Under the pieces are notes generated by a model. It worked only from the letters and a program-made list of their open reading frames with translations, had not been told where the DNA came from and ran no database searches. DNA of 64,000 nucleotides from Melastoma dodecandrum. Lineage: Eukaryota > Streptophyta > Magnoliopsida > Myrtales > Melastomataceae. The position numbers and the translations under genes were made by a program. The first letter of the stretch is position 1. Each line of letters opens with the position of its first letter. Below are positions 11,576-21,893 of this stretch, piece after piece. The stretch is from positions 5,890,001-5,954,000 of the forward strand of contig JARUPY010000474.1 of assembly GCA_029817715.1 (NCBI GenBank), given 5' to 3'.

Positions 11576-12770
11576 GGCATTAAAACTCTATAGAGTCACC
11601 ATCTAGGATGTACGTGTGCAATGAGTCCATCGCATACACGTGGCGGTCTTGATGAAATGAGGATTCGGGTCCGCTATCCTAAGCGCCCTACGGTTGGCAC
11701 TACGACTCGGGAGTCAAAGTGCTACGAAAGAAATTTAGGTTGATTCTCACTCGATTCATAATTGAGTCTGTTTGAGCTTTCACTCAATCATCTCCAACTC
11801 CCGGTATAGAAGTTGGAGGCAACAAGCGATAGACGGGACATGATCCACAATAAGAATGTTCTGGAGGTTCAAGAATGACTCGTGTCGCTTCCCCCATCCA
11901 TGGTGGCTTCATATGTTGCTCAACCTAGGTAAGTGATATATAGTTATCACCAACTTATGTTTATAAAATTGTTTAAGTTGAAAAAATATTTGGTTTTGGG
12001 ATTCCTATTTACTAATCCTTACACTCCCATACAGTGGCGTTGTTCTAAAAGATGCTTCTTATTACGAGAGTTAGATCCGATTTCGCATTAAACATAGACT
12101 CATGTCCCTATTTTGTAGTCAACTCGATTTGACCTTTATACCCGAACTAATGTTTGTTATTTAACAACACAATCACCCGCAAATAATAATTAAGATCAAA
12201 ATGAATGGTGAAGTATGATGGCCACAGGTCCCTTTTTATTACCTTAAGCCTAGTGGGATGCTTTCGTCGGATGGGCTCCGTTGGTTGGTGCCTCTTAGTG
12301 AAGCGTTTCCACTACAAATTGGTTCCCACACACTATCCAATCTTGATCATCGTATTCATGGACTCCTCGAGTGTGTTGGATCTTCGAGATTCACTCTATC
12401 GAATCTTAAAAAATTCCACAGTTGATTTTCATGCAAATCAAATAAGCATCTGTCAAAAAGATATAATTTGAGAATGATGAATAATTAGAACTAAATGATT
12501 AAAAAGATGCTTACGGGACGTTGTGTAACCCGTTAAAGTCGATCCTCCAAAATGTCGGATGAGAATATGAATCTATAGCCGATCCATATCAATTACGTTC
12601 AATCGGGTTCTCGGTCGTATGTTCATGTAAAATTGAGAGGAAAGATGTATTGAAATTAGTATCGATTACTGATAACTCTATGGAAGTAGAGTTGTATGAT
12701 ACTCTTAATGGGCTTTACAAGGATAGTTAGTTCATGGTAGATTTTTATAGCTTTTATCGTTTTTTTAGTT
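11576..12770 (-). mobile_element. Tat-1: Tat/Ogre-like gypsy fragment (leader plus LTR)
   Basis: Three places in the window share the same degenerate sequence in the same (minus) orientation: here, 13,980-15,420 and 52,941-54,530. Shared landmarks here are the block of GGGTCCGCT and GACTCGGGAGTCAAAG near 11,668-11,721, the LTR/primer-site junction near 11,950-11,970 (TCACCAACTTA, decayed), the GATTCCTATTTACTAAT block at 12,000, and GTGTAACCCGTTAAAGTCGATC near 12,522, which matches GTATAGCCCGTTGAAGTCGATC at 53,826. On the minus strand it reads LTR, then primer site, then leader. No coding domain remains. Confidence 0.65.
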
Positions 12771-12834
12771 TAGTTTAGTGTTAGGTCGGTTTTGTTATTT
12801 TATTAGATTTTATATTTTTTGAGATGAATAGAGA

Positions 12835-13205
12835 TACTCGTTGATGCCGCTTGGACTTACTTTGATTTGATGTAGGTAAATGAGGAGATGGGCAAATGAA
12901 AAAGGAATGAAAGTTTATAAAGTGTAGAAAATCACTGAATAGCGGAAGACGCGTCCTTTAATCTCAAAGACGTATTCATTCAGGATCAACGCATCATAGA
13001 CAGCAGACAGACGCGTCTGCCGAATATGAAGGATGTGTCCTTGGGCAATCTGTTGAGCGAAGGACATGTTCGTCTTCAAGAGGGACATGATCTTCGCCAA
13101 TTTGTACAAGATCTTGCCCAACTAAAGAGCATCATTAATTATTTTATTTAGTCTTCCTAGGGTTTTATTTTACTTTATTTTCTTAGCCTTTTTAGAATCT
13201 TTTAG
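12835..13205 (+). mobile_element. Possible Athila-type LTR fragment
   Basis: The block lies directly before Athila-like coding remnants and has features of an LTR end (AT-rich, CTAGGGTTTTATTT, repeated GACGCGTC motifs at about 12,948 and 13,010). No second LTR copy is in the window to confirm it, so the call rests mainly on position. Confidence 0.35.
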
Positions 13206-13925
13206 AATACTCGAAAATCATTTAGAGGCAGCAGCAGTTGGTGGAGCATCGATGGCCAAAACCAATCGATGATGCATACTCACTGCTCAAAAATAGTGCA
13301 ATCAACACATACTAATGGGGCAACGAATGGGAACATTTGAGACAACAAGACATGATGAGTATAGATTCACTGACACAAATAAATGTCAAGATTGATGCTC
13401 TCACAAAGATGATGCAAGGGCAATTGAAGATGAATGTTATGAATGTTTTAATTGTGGCCAAGAGTAAAGTTTCCTGATTCAAGAGAAGGAACATGTGGAT
13501 TTCTCGCAGATAATAGAAGTGGAGTCCATGGAAGCAGAGTATGTGCAACACGTCAAACCTCTTGGAGTCGATCTATCAAATTCTTCAATGAAGCCATCCA
13601 TTATATAGCCTCCGACATAGGAACTCAAACACCTACCTTCACATTTGAAATATGAATTTTTTAGCGAGTCCAACGCTTTACTGGAAATTATTCTAATCGT
13701 TTAGATGACGTAGAGTTTAAGTGGTTGTTGGAGTTGTTGCTAACACAAAACGAAGGCTGGAGTTTAGCGAACCTCAAGGGGGAGAATCCAGCTGCTGATC
13801 ATCCTTCAAGATTAGAATATAATAAGCGTGTTGAGCAAAGGAAATGATGAAAGGCATGTTTTTGACAATTTTCCACACGAACAATTATTTTTCATAATTG
13901 TTAATTTGACTTCAAGCACTCCATG
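13205..13925 (+). pseudogene. Internally deleted Athila gag-pol remnant
   Basis: Short translated stretches in shifting frames match Athila polyprotein. ELKHLPSHLKYEF near 13,620-13,660 is the conserved segment before RT. ADHPSRLEYNKRVEQR near 13,793-13,840 and DNFPHEQLFFI near 13,865-13,898 correspond to the RNase H-integrase linker (element A has ESFPDEQLFAV at 44,430-44,500). The upstream part resembles gag. Only a few hundred bases of a normally 9-kb interior remain and several stops interrupt them, so this is a heavily deleted plus-strand relic. Confidence 0.65.
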
Positions 13926-13979
13926 ACACACATATTTGTCAACTTCATGGTAAGTAATGAACTCCTAAACTTAAGTTAT

Positions 13980-15420
13980 GTACGTGCGCCTTCCGACCTA
14001 GCATGCGCGCGGCGGTTCGGGCAACCTGATGATTCGAGCCCGCTCCCCCGAGGCTCAATCCGGTCGGCGTCACGGCTCGAGCGTCGGACGCTGCGGAGGG
14101 AAATCAGGTTGGGCCTTCCCTTCATTCACGAACGGGTCTGCGGGATATTTCGCCAACCATCTTCAGTTCCCTGAAGGTGGTGGGCGAAAGATTGCGTAAG
14201 ACCTCACTTGCGAATTTTGGGGAAGGTTCAAGGAGCGGCTCGTATTGCCGTCACCTCATCATAAATGGCTCCGAAAAAAAGGTATGGTTTAACTTAAGTA
14301 AACTGTTCGGAGTCGTCACCAACTTAATTTTTTAAAAGTATGATTTAAGTCGAAAAAATCATAGTAGGGTTCGGGGATTCCTATTTACTAACTTTTACAT
14401 TCTTAAACATGCGAAAAGGTGGCGATTTGTCCAAAAAATTTGACTTTTGATTGACGGGTGTTGGCCTCGATCCGGGAATAGGCCAGACTCTTATTGACGT
14501 TTTACGGGCGTTGGACCCGAATTTAGGTTTGTTTGATTAAAATTCAATCATGCTACTTCAATCCTAAAGCCTAAGCATACGCACAATCACAAGCAAGTAT
14601 TGAGATCAAAAGGGCGGGGAAGGCCGGTGATTGCGGGCCTATACACATGGGCCCGCAATCCATTACAAGTAGGCTTAAATTTAATTCGGGGAGGCCCGCA
14701 CCTCCCCTTTGTACCTTTGATTGAGTTTGGGGCTGCTTTAAGTCTTCGGACCGGTGGTTTTTTTTGTAGGCCGCAGTAGATCCACGCGGTTTGATACACG
14801 CGCCTTCGAGTTAATCTTCGAAAAGGTTGGAGTCAATCTTCCGAGATTAAATACTCGATGTACATGTAAAAAGAATACAAATGTGGTTAGTATTGTTAAA
14901 TTCAAATGAAATTCGATTAAATTGAGAAAAGTAAGACTTATCTTACCATTTTAAGTAAAAACGTTCACTTGATGTAAATTGTCGACAACATCCGAGAAGT
15001 TTCCCTGTATTTTACATGCAAAAGAATGAAAACAAAGAATACCGGAGATTAGTCACTTCATAAGTAAGATCGACTCCATATCAAAGCAAATCCGTGATGA
15101 ACAACACTAAAAAAAATGGGTAAATTCTTAAGTTGTAAATACTTGTAGCAAAGGACCAATTTGTAAAAAATAAAACTAATAAGACATGAATATAACGATA
15201 AACAAATTGACTATTATAAGTGAACAGTAAATCAGACAAAAATGGGAAAAACATATCAGCGAAAGCGAAAGGTCGGGATGATACGGTAATTAAAGTAAAT
15301 GGAAGCAATAAAAAAATCAAATTGTGTCGTTCCAACGAAAAGAAAAAAAAAACAGCTAACAAAATCAGGGACTAGGATTTGACCGTTATTCTTCATGGGC
15401 TTGCCGTTTTATTGGGCCAT
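13980..15420 (-). mobile_element. Tat-2: Tat/Ogre-like gypsy fragment (leader plus LTR)
   Basis: On the minus strand this reads LTR (about 15,400 to 14,324), primer-binding site (14,308-14,323; GGTGACGACTCCG read in minus orientation) and leader (to 13,980). It aligns with 52,941-53,850: ATGCGCGCGGCGGTTCGG and the CCCGCTCCC block in the leader, CTATTTACTAACTTTTACATTCT in the LTR, and the block TATACACATGGG...CATTACAAGTAG...GGCCCGCACCTCCC at 14,640-14,705 matching 53,500-53,565. The sequence GGTGGCGACTCC is the usual primer site of Ogre/Tat elements; here it carries one change. Confidence 0.75.
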
Positions 15421-16038
15421 CATTTCCATCCTCACTGGGCTCGGCCTTGAAATAATCCCTTGATCAGCCGTGAACCTGGATATCCTGACGTTGAGAGAGT
15501 TCCAGATGTCGAAGAGAGCAGCTCCAACCTGCTGAAGTGCTGGAGGTTTAGCTGTTCACCAAGGACAACGCGACGACTTGGCTGGGTTTGGAAGAGCCAG
15601 AATCAAGGGGGGCGTCGGGAAGACCCAGATCCGCCGCTGGGAACGTCGGGGAGCGGGGTGCGCCGTCAGATCTGAGGGTTTGCTGCCTTACTTTTTGGAG
15701 GGACGCCGGGACGAAGATGGGTTGCTTTCGCCGGGGATGGAGACGTCCAAGGCTGCGTGGTCGGCGGGCTGGGTCTCCAGGGCATCGGGACGAAGGCAGA
15801 CCAACTCCGCAAATTCCAGGGACGTCTGGGGAAGGCGAGTCTCCAGCTGCTAACATCGGGGACGGCGGGGGTTTGACCGCTAATTTCAAAGAGTGTCGGA
15901 GGGAGCAGGGGCCCGTCGCTGCCAGGTCTGGACAGAGGGGGCGCCGGAGAGAGAGAGCAGGGGCAGAGAGCGTTGATTCTTGAAGTCACTGATGGCCGAT
16001 CTGGATGCAGGCGACCCGGTTGGACTCGGAGCAAGAAG

Positions 16039-16071
<33 letters not shown>

Positions 16072-17248
16072 CGGGGGGGGCCGAACCTCACGTCCTGGAA
16101 GAAGGTGAGGCCGTCGAAGAAATTAGAGTTCAAGTTATTGGAGCTGGGTGAGGATGACGGCAAGGAAGGGCTCCTATTCGTCCTCGACAGCTACCACAGG
16201 GAAAGGCTCCCCTCATTTCCGATCTGGTGTTACTGTCGCGGATACTGCTGGTGGAGCTGTTCCGCAGCGCCACTGGTTCGAAGAAACTCCAAGAGGGCGG
16301 ATCTTCACTACTGCCGATGTTGAAGACAATGGGGAGGGTAATGGTTCGTCGCCGTTACTGAGCCACTGCTGTGGGAAGGGCTGGTTAAGGGCTGTAGAGT
16401 GCTGGCGTGCTGTTGTAAGGGCGCTGGCTTGCTGTTGCAGGGGCACTGGCTTGCTGTTGAAGAATGATTCGCTGCTACGGAGGGCTGGTTCAGAGCTGTA
16501 GAGTGCTGGCTCGCTGCTACAGGTCGCTAGCGTGCTGCTGCAGGGGCGCTGGCTTGCTGTGGACGACACCAGGGGAAACGCAGGAGGACAGCTTCTCGGA
16601 AGCGTCTGGTGGTTTCGGAATGCACACTTGATGCAGCTACGAGCGGCTGGATCAGGGACTTGGAAGTCGTCCTAGCTGGGAGTTATTCGATGGTTGGCAA
16701 GAAGCTTGGAGTTCGCTGCTAGAGAAGGGTGAAACAGGGCAGATGGGAGAAGCTGCAGAAGGTCTTCGCTGCTCCCGTTATTGGAATGTTGTCTCCATAA
16801 CACACCTGCACACGGAAGAAAAATAAGTCGAAGTAAAATGAGGGCTTCCTGCGACATTAACCTCTGCCCGCGAGAAGCTTGGATTGGTTCTCCGTCGACG
16901 ACCTGTACATGGAGTTGGTTGGTTCGTTTAAAAAACGGAAAAGGGGAGGTTCGTCCCCATTGCTGCAGCGAAGAAGCGTCCGGTGCCACAGGTCATTCAA
17001 TCATGTTGGGGCTATCGTCAAAGATTGTTGTCGCCTGTGTCGCGTCCAGAAGGATCAAATCGTCGCAGCGCAAGGTATTGTGCTCTCCCTACTGCCGTTG
17101 TTGACTGCTCCATGTGAGTTGGTCCTCGAGGGGTCTCCGTAGTGCTGGTTTCATCTTACCTTTGTTAGGAATCGTTGGAAGAAAAAAAAAAGAATCGCGA
17201 AAGAGGAGAGAAGAAGAACCCGGAGCAGGATCCGTCCCCCTCCCTTTT
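15421..17248. other. Unassigned GC-rich region
   Basis: This 1.8-kb block has a base composition unlike its neighbours and several overlapping open frames on both strands, none of which resembles a known protein. It contains a poly-G run (16,040-16,080) and degenerate repeats of GCTGGCTTGCTGTTGCAGGG type at 16,390-16,560. It ends abruptly where the truncated 5' LTR of copia element D1 begins. It may be an unrecognised LTR or captured genomic segment. Confidence 0.4.
16040..16080 (+). repeat. Poly-G tract, 32 G then C then 8 G
   Basis: There is an uninterrupted run of 32 G (16,040-16,071), one C and eight more G. Such a tract can form G-quadruplexes and is prone to sequencing and assembly error, so its exact length should not be trusted. 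Confidence 0.9.
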
Positions 17249-17603
17249 AAGAGGAACATATTCACTCGATCTGTAAAGCTCTCTTTGGTGCATAAACTTC
17301 TGGTCTGTGATATAAAAAGCTTATCACGCATCACCTTCTGTATTGCTACTATTATGTTTCGTTTTAGTGATAGCCATCCAAATTCTAGGTGATAGTGGAC
17401 AAAGGCGAAGCTTGCCGAACTATTATAAATATCCTTGCGTCTATCAAATCAAATCGTAATCATATTGGTACGTTCTGTTTTATAGAAGCTTATCCGTAAG
17501 ATTATGTTTTACAAAAGCTTTCTTTCATTGTGGTGTTTGTCGAAAATGAGTTAAAAATCTTTAATTGGACTTTAACACTAATTCACCCCCTCTTAGTGTA
17601 AAA
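17249..17603 (+). mobile_element. Truncated 5' LTR of copia element D1
   Basis: About the last 355 bp of the LTR survive. They align with 22,960-23,316 of the 3' LTR: the CTTCTGGTCTGTG motif, the TTTTAGTGATA block, TATAAATATCCTTGCGTCTATC, and the end ACTAATTCACCCCCTCTTAGTGTA. The upstream two thirds of the LTR are missing and replaced by unrelated GC-rich DNA. The two LTRs differ at many positions, so the insertion is not recent. Confidence 0.85.
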
Positions 17604-17617
17604 ATTGGTATCAGAAA
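17604..17617 (+). other. Primer-binding site of D1 (initiator tRNA-Met type)
   Basis: TTGGTATCAGAAAGG follows the LTR end directly. TGGTATCAGAGC is the standard initiator-methionine tRNA primer site of plant copia elements; the first ten bases match exactly. Confidence 0.8.
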
Positions 17618-18290
17618 GGGTTTCAACAGAAGCTTCCACCTGTTGTAGATCACACAGAAGCTCGTGCCAGCTGAACGCTCTACGTTGCAGAAGCTTTCAT
17701 CTCTGCATATTATCTAAGCAGATTACATCAACATCTATTTGGATTACTTTAATTGGTATTATTGTTCTGGTTTATAGAAACTTTATTACCTTAACGAACC
17801 ATATTCTCTTTCACAAAAGCTTTAAGCTTTATGAAAATTAAACAGCTACTATTCAAGCTTTATGAGAATTAAACAGCTACTATTATGAAGAAGCTTACGC
17901 AATCATAATCCAATTGCTATTCAACTGAGGCTTATGCTCTATCTAAATACAACGACTGGTATAACGGTTCTGTTCAATAGAGACTGATTGTCTGTTTATT
18001 CCCATTGAAGCCTCTACCGTCTATACACTATTTCACGGTCGACATCTTAGTTTTGTTCTGCAGATGCCTGTAGCTCTACGAGAATTTAACAATAGAAAAT
18101 ATATATTAGTCATATTGACACTCATGACGTAGATAACAGAGACTTGTCTGTTGGTTTGACAATTGATTTCTATCCAACAGAAGCTTGAAGCTCGTTGATG
18201 TTTCATACTATAATCGTAAACGTTCTATTATATTGAAGCTCGACACTCTATATGAATTGAACTACTAGTTGATAACTTGTACCAAAACCA
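17618..18290 (+). other. D1 leader rich in CAGAAGCTT-type motifs
   Basis: No coding sequence is present. The untranslated leader repeatedly contains AGAAGCTT and related words (for example near 17,628, 17,661, 17,689, 17,889, 18,181), a lexical bias also seen in the 3' regions of D1 and D2. It leads to the Gag frame, which begins near 18,290. Confidence 0.6.
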
Positions 18291-19300
18291 CATGTTGGGA
18301 ATCATCCCATATTTGATGGTAAGAATTTTGCCTATTGGAAAGTTCCATTGAGTGCATTTGTAGATACTATCGACGATGACTTCTGGTCCTATATAGAAGA
18401 TGTTCTACCTTCTATACCAAAGAACCAACAAAATGATCGAGATGGTCGTCCTACACAAGAATACCTCAAGGTCAAACGACTCACTAAGACAGCAAAGTAC
18501 TTAATGTTTAGTGCCAAGTCTGAAAGTGAATTTGTTAAAGTTCCTACTTGCATTTCGGGTAAGAAAATGTGGGATAAGCTTGTCAGAATGTACGTTACGA
18601 CAGACCAGAATATAAAAACTAAGATGAATTTCTTAATTCATCATGAAAATATTACCATGGAAGGTGAGGAGTTTGTAGAATAAATGTTCCATAGACTCAA
18701 CCTTCTAGTTGATGCCTTAACACACATAGGCAAACATTATACAAATTTTGAACTAGTATAAAAGGTTCTGTGTACTCTACCCAAATCTTAGGAAGCCAAA
18801 AAAACGGCTCTAGATGAAGCTAAAGATCATTCTACACTTCGGCTAGATCAGTTAATGAGCTCCTTAATGTCATATGAGATGGAAAGAACCTCTCAATCTA
18901 ACATAAAGAGGGCCACAGTAGCTTTTAGAGCATCAGAAGCACCAAGAGAATGTTCTGATGATGAAGTAGAAGCTGATTCGGATGACGAACTCGTTGTGAT
19001 GGCTAAACGCCGTTTGTGGTTTGCCACCAAGAACCGCTTCAATAAGAAAAGCCAAACTCGTGATAAGCAAATTGATAAAAAAATTGTTCATATCCTTTGA
19101 ATATAAAAAGAAAGGACACTACAGAACATAATATCTTTTACTTAAAGAAGGAAAAACCTTCCGCACAGTCTAAGGGCAAGAAAGCTCTGGTTGACTGGGC
19201 CGATCTTGATGACTCTGATAATGAAGAAGAAAAGGCAGTAATGTGCATCATTGCTCATATAGAAACTCAAAATGAAGTCATACTTGCTTTCAAATAGAAG
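18291..19300 (+). pseudogene. copia Gag remnant (D1)
   Basis: The translation begins HVGNHPIFDGKNFAYWK, the typical N-terminus of copia Gag (UBN2 family), and the frame 18,348-18,683 continues with the KMWDKL segment. Stops break it at 18,681-18,683 and later; 18,855-19,100 and 19,097-19,297 carry the acidic stretch and the end. The zinc-knuckle region near 19,090-19,135 reads YKKKGHYRT with cysteines lost. The protein would package element RNA but cannot be made from this copy. Confidence 0.85.
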
Positions 19301-19307
19301 CTACAGA

Positions 19308-20480
19308 AAATGAATGGTATCTAGATAGTGGCTGACCGGAGATCTATCAAAATTTTCTCAGCTAACTCTACTGAAAGGAGGGTCTACTAAGTTTGTCGAC
19401 AATAGTAAAGGCTTTGTAAGTAGTACAGGAACCATTGGAAGTCCGACTCCATGGTTATAAACGAAGTTCTGTTAGTGGTAGAACTCAAACATAACCTGCT
19501 GAGTATTAGCCAGCTTTGTGACAAAGGTGATACAATAACTTTTGATCAAGCTAAGTATTCTAGTATCCAAGACAATGAAGTTCACTTTATTGGAAATAAA
19601 AAAAAAACAATATATATACTTTGACACATGAGAGCTTTCGTGCTACAGAAAGCTGCATTATGTCTACAAAGATGAGAACCATCTTTAGCATAGAAGATTG
19701 AGACATTCCAACTTTATATTGTTATCCAAACTTGCTAGAAAAGAGTTGGTAAAAAGTTTACCAACATCAAATTCGAGCAAGATATCTCTGTGAAGCATGT
19801 TCATTTGGAAAACAAACCAAATTTTCATTCCAATCTAAGAATGAAGTTCTTAATGCACAACCTATAGAACTTCTACATATTGATCTATTCGGTCCTACTA
19901 AAATTCAAAATATTGGTAGTAGAAGATATTTCCTAGTTGTAGTGAATGACTACTCTAGATACACATAGGTTAAATTTCTAACTCATAAAAGTGATGCTTT
20001 TGAAAGTTTCATAAAGTTCGCTAATAAATTATAGAATGAAATAGGATCTTCTGTAAAAGCTATAAGAATGGATCATAGTACTGAGTTTGAAAACCATGAA
20101 TTCGCCACTCCTGTGATGAACATGGCATCGATAACAACTTTTCTGCACCATACACTCCTCAATAGAATGGAGTAGTAGAAAGTAAAAATCGAACACTTAT
20201 AGACATGGACAGAACCATGATATGTGAGACCACTGCTCCACAGAACCTTTGGGCAGAAGATGTTAATATAACCTGTTGCATCTCTAATAAGGTTCTACTA
20301 AGACCCATACTAGAGAAAACTTCCTATCAACTATACAGGGGGAGGAAACCAAACATTTCTTATTTTCATGCCTTTGGAAGTCCGTATTTCATCTTGAGAC
20401 CTCTTCTAAGGACAATTTAGGAAAATTTGAAGTTAAGTCAGATGAAAGTATCTTTCTAGGAAACTACTATCTGTCTAGCT
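19308..20480 (+). pseudogene. copia protease end and integrase remnant (D1)
   Basis: WYLDSG near 19,310 is the end of the copia protease/zinc motif, with the following CSRHM residues deleted and TGDLSKFSQLT resuming. The GAG-pre-integrase and integrase core follow in changing frames: LLSISQLCDKG, HRRLRHSNF (second zinc ligand changed to Arg), CEACSFGKQ, LLHIDLFGPTK (first catalytic Asp), MDHSTEFEN (second), NGVVESKNRTL (Glu, preceded by Ser rather than Arg). It aligns throughout with the intact integrase of D2 (62,851-63,981, minus strand). Many stops are present. Confidence 0.9.
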
Positions 20481-20745
20481 AAGCCTATATAGTCCTTAAC
20501 AAAAAGACATCTACTATAGAAGAGTATATTAATGTAAAAATTAATGATTCACCAACATAAGATACTAGAAAACCAAGTCATGGGAGACATCAATAGCGGT
20601 GTACAGACAAGTTCTGTTCTTAACCACACTGGAGATTTTGAGATACCTTCTCAGAATTTACCATGCATTGTGGATAAAGCCTTTCTGCAATGGCATCATG
20701 AAATGTAAAAAGAACTTCGTCAATTCCAATGGAACTTATAACGTC
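20481..20745 (+). pseudogene. D1 integrase-RT linker and RT stub
   Basis: The linker NQVMGDINSGVQT is followed by the stub FLQWHHEM-KELRQFQWNL, the beginning of a copia RT domain (normally AM-EEL-QF-RN-VW). After this the RT palm, with its YVDD box, and RNase H are completely absent and the sequence passes into a CAGAAGG-rich region. The loss of RT and RNase H makes D1 non-autonomous. Confidence 0.8.
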
Positions 20746-21035
20746 TTACATAAGACAAGATAAATTTGTGTAAGTACTTTATACAAAAGGTGCAATCCTC
20801 TATGCACTACACTGCAAAAGATGGAATACTCTGTATGCTACACAACAGAAGGTATAACAAATTGTATAAGTAAAATTTAATTTAAATTTGATAATGCTCC
20901 ATACTATGTTTGGAAGCTGAGAATAGGAAATATATTATGAAAGATATATTTTCCAAATAAGTTTTGTAAGCTTTTCGAAATAGAAGCTATTACCTTCTAC
21001 AACTTCGTTTCGCTCTCCTTTGTACAGGAAAAGCT
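20746..21035 (+). repeat. CAGAAGGT/ACCTTCTG-rich region replacing RT in D1
   Basis: This region contains AAAGGTGCAATCCTCTATGCACTACACTGCAAAAGATGG-type and ACAGAAGGTATAACAAATTG-type words that correspond to the repeat block at 61,958-62,442 of D2 (read on the minus strand). No coding potential is seen. The shared position in D1 and D2, right after the integrase linker, suggests an ancestral rearrangement in the family. Confidence 0.65.
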
Positions 21036-21305
21036 TATAACAGAAGGGATGTTGTTGCACCTTCTACTCAAGCCTCTACAACTAAAGCATCCGCTGCACA
21101 AAAACGACCCAGATCATAGGACGAAGGGTCTCTCCCATTGAACCTAAAATCTCTCCTATATACAACAACAAGTTGTGGCTAATGGCGAAGACATCTGCGT
21201 CCCCCGACAACTGGTCATAGATTTGACTCGCTTGGTGGAATGCTAAGAAAAGCTTCTGTGCGACACATTGAAGAGGTCTCTTCTGATGATGCAGATTGAT
21301 CTCGT
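21036..21305 (+). pseudogene. Remnant of additional 3' ORF C-terminus in D1
   Basis: Translated fragments near 21,047-21,110 (VVAPSTQASTTKASAAQK) and 21,160-21,290 (LQQQVVANGEDICV, VIDLTRLVE, EKLLCDTL) match the C-terminal end of the long additional ORF of D2 (TPSTASASAAQKAA, LKQQAVENGEDIRV, VLDLTRTVE, DKLLRDNLADAL). The N-terminal and central parts of the ORF are deleted here. This shows that D1 and D2 share the extra gene by descent. Confidence 0.75.
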
Positions 21306-21878
21306 GTGTTGATTGAACTTTTTGTTGCTTGGATCAAAAACTAATTTTCATGGTATTATGGTTTTGATGTAATGGGTGTCCTACCTTCTGCAAGTTGGTT
21401 TGGACACACTTTCTATATGTCAATTTTGAACTTTATGTCCTATCTTCTACACTTTGGCTTTGAACGTAATGTCATACCTTCTGCAGAAATCTTCTCTTCT
21501 TATCATATTTCTTTCACCTACTGTTGATGTGACGAAGAGGGAAAAGTTGTATTGAGGGGGAGCTTTTTGCTCTGTGTTTGGTTATAGAAATATCATTGAT
21601 TTTCTATAAAATATTTTGGATGTAGAAGGCTATGAGTATCAAAACTCATAATCAACTTTCTGGTGGGTAGGCGAATAGTGATTTTGTCACATTTGCTAGG
21701 AGTGCAAAAATGAAAACTTTATCATTTTTGTTGGGCTAAAATACAAAAGCTTGTATGCCCTGTTTGAAAAAAATCTAATGGTTCTATAAATGTAAGGCTC
21801 GTACTCGCACCAATCTTGGGGGAGTATGGGGGAGTTATTTGAAAAACTTTTTTCAACAACGATCATGTTTTGTCATCA
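21306..21878 (+). other. 3' untranslated region of D1
   Basis: No gene is seen. The segment parallels 59,071-59,690 of D2: a sentence of AAAGTTGTATTGAGGGGGAGC near 21,552, ATTATCATTTTTGTTGGGCTAAATAC near 21,721 and GGCTCGTACTCGCACC near 21,803, with GGGGGAG runs. These polypurine runs upstream of the main tract are common in SIRE-type copia elements. Confidence 0.6.
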
Positions 21879-21893
21879 TCAAAAGGGGGAGAT
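21879..21893 (+). other. Polypurine tract of D1
   Basis: AAAAGGGGGAGAT lies immediately before the TGTCTGAATGG start of the 3' LTR. This is the plus-strand primer site for reverse transcription. The flanking TTTTGTCATCATC is conserved in D2. Confidence 0.9.

Noticed and set aside
15548..16569. Overlapping open frames of 91-165 codons in the GC-rich block
   Set aside because: GC-rich DNA has few stops; frames on both strands overlap, have low-complexity Pro/Arg/Gly runs from poly-G, and show no family resemblance.
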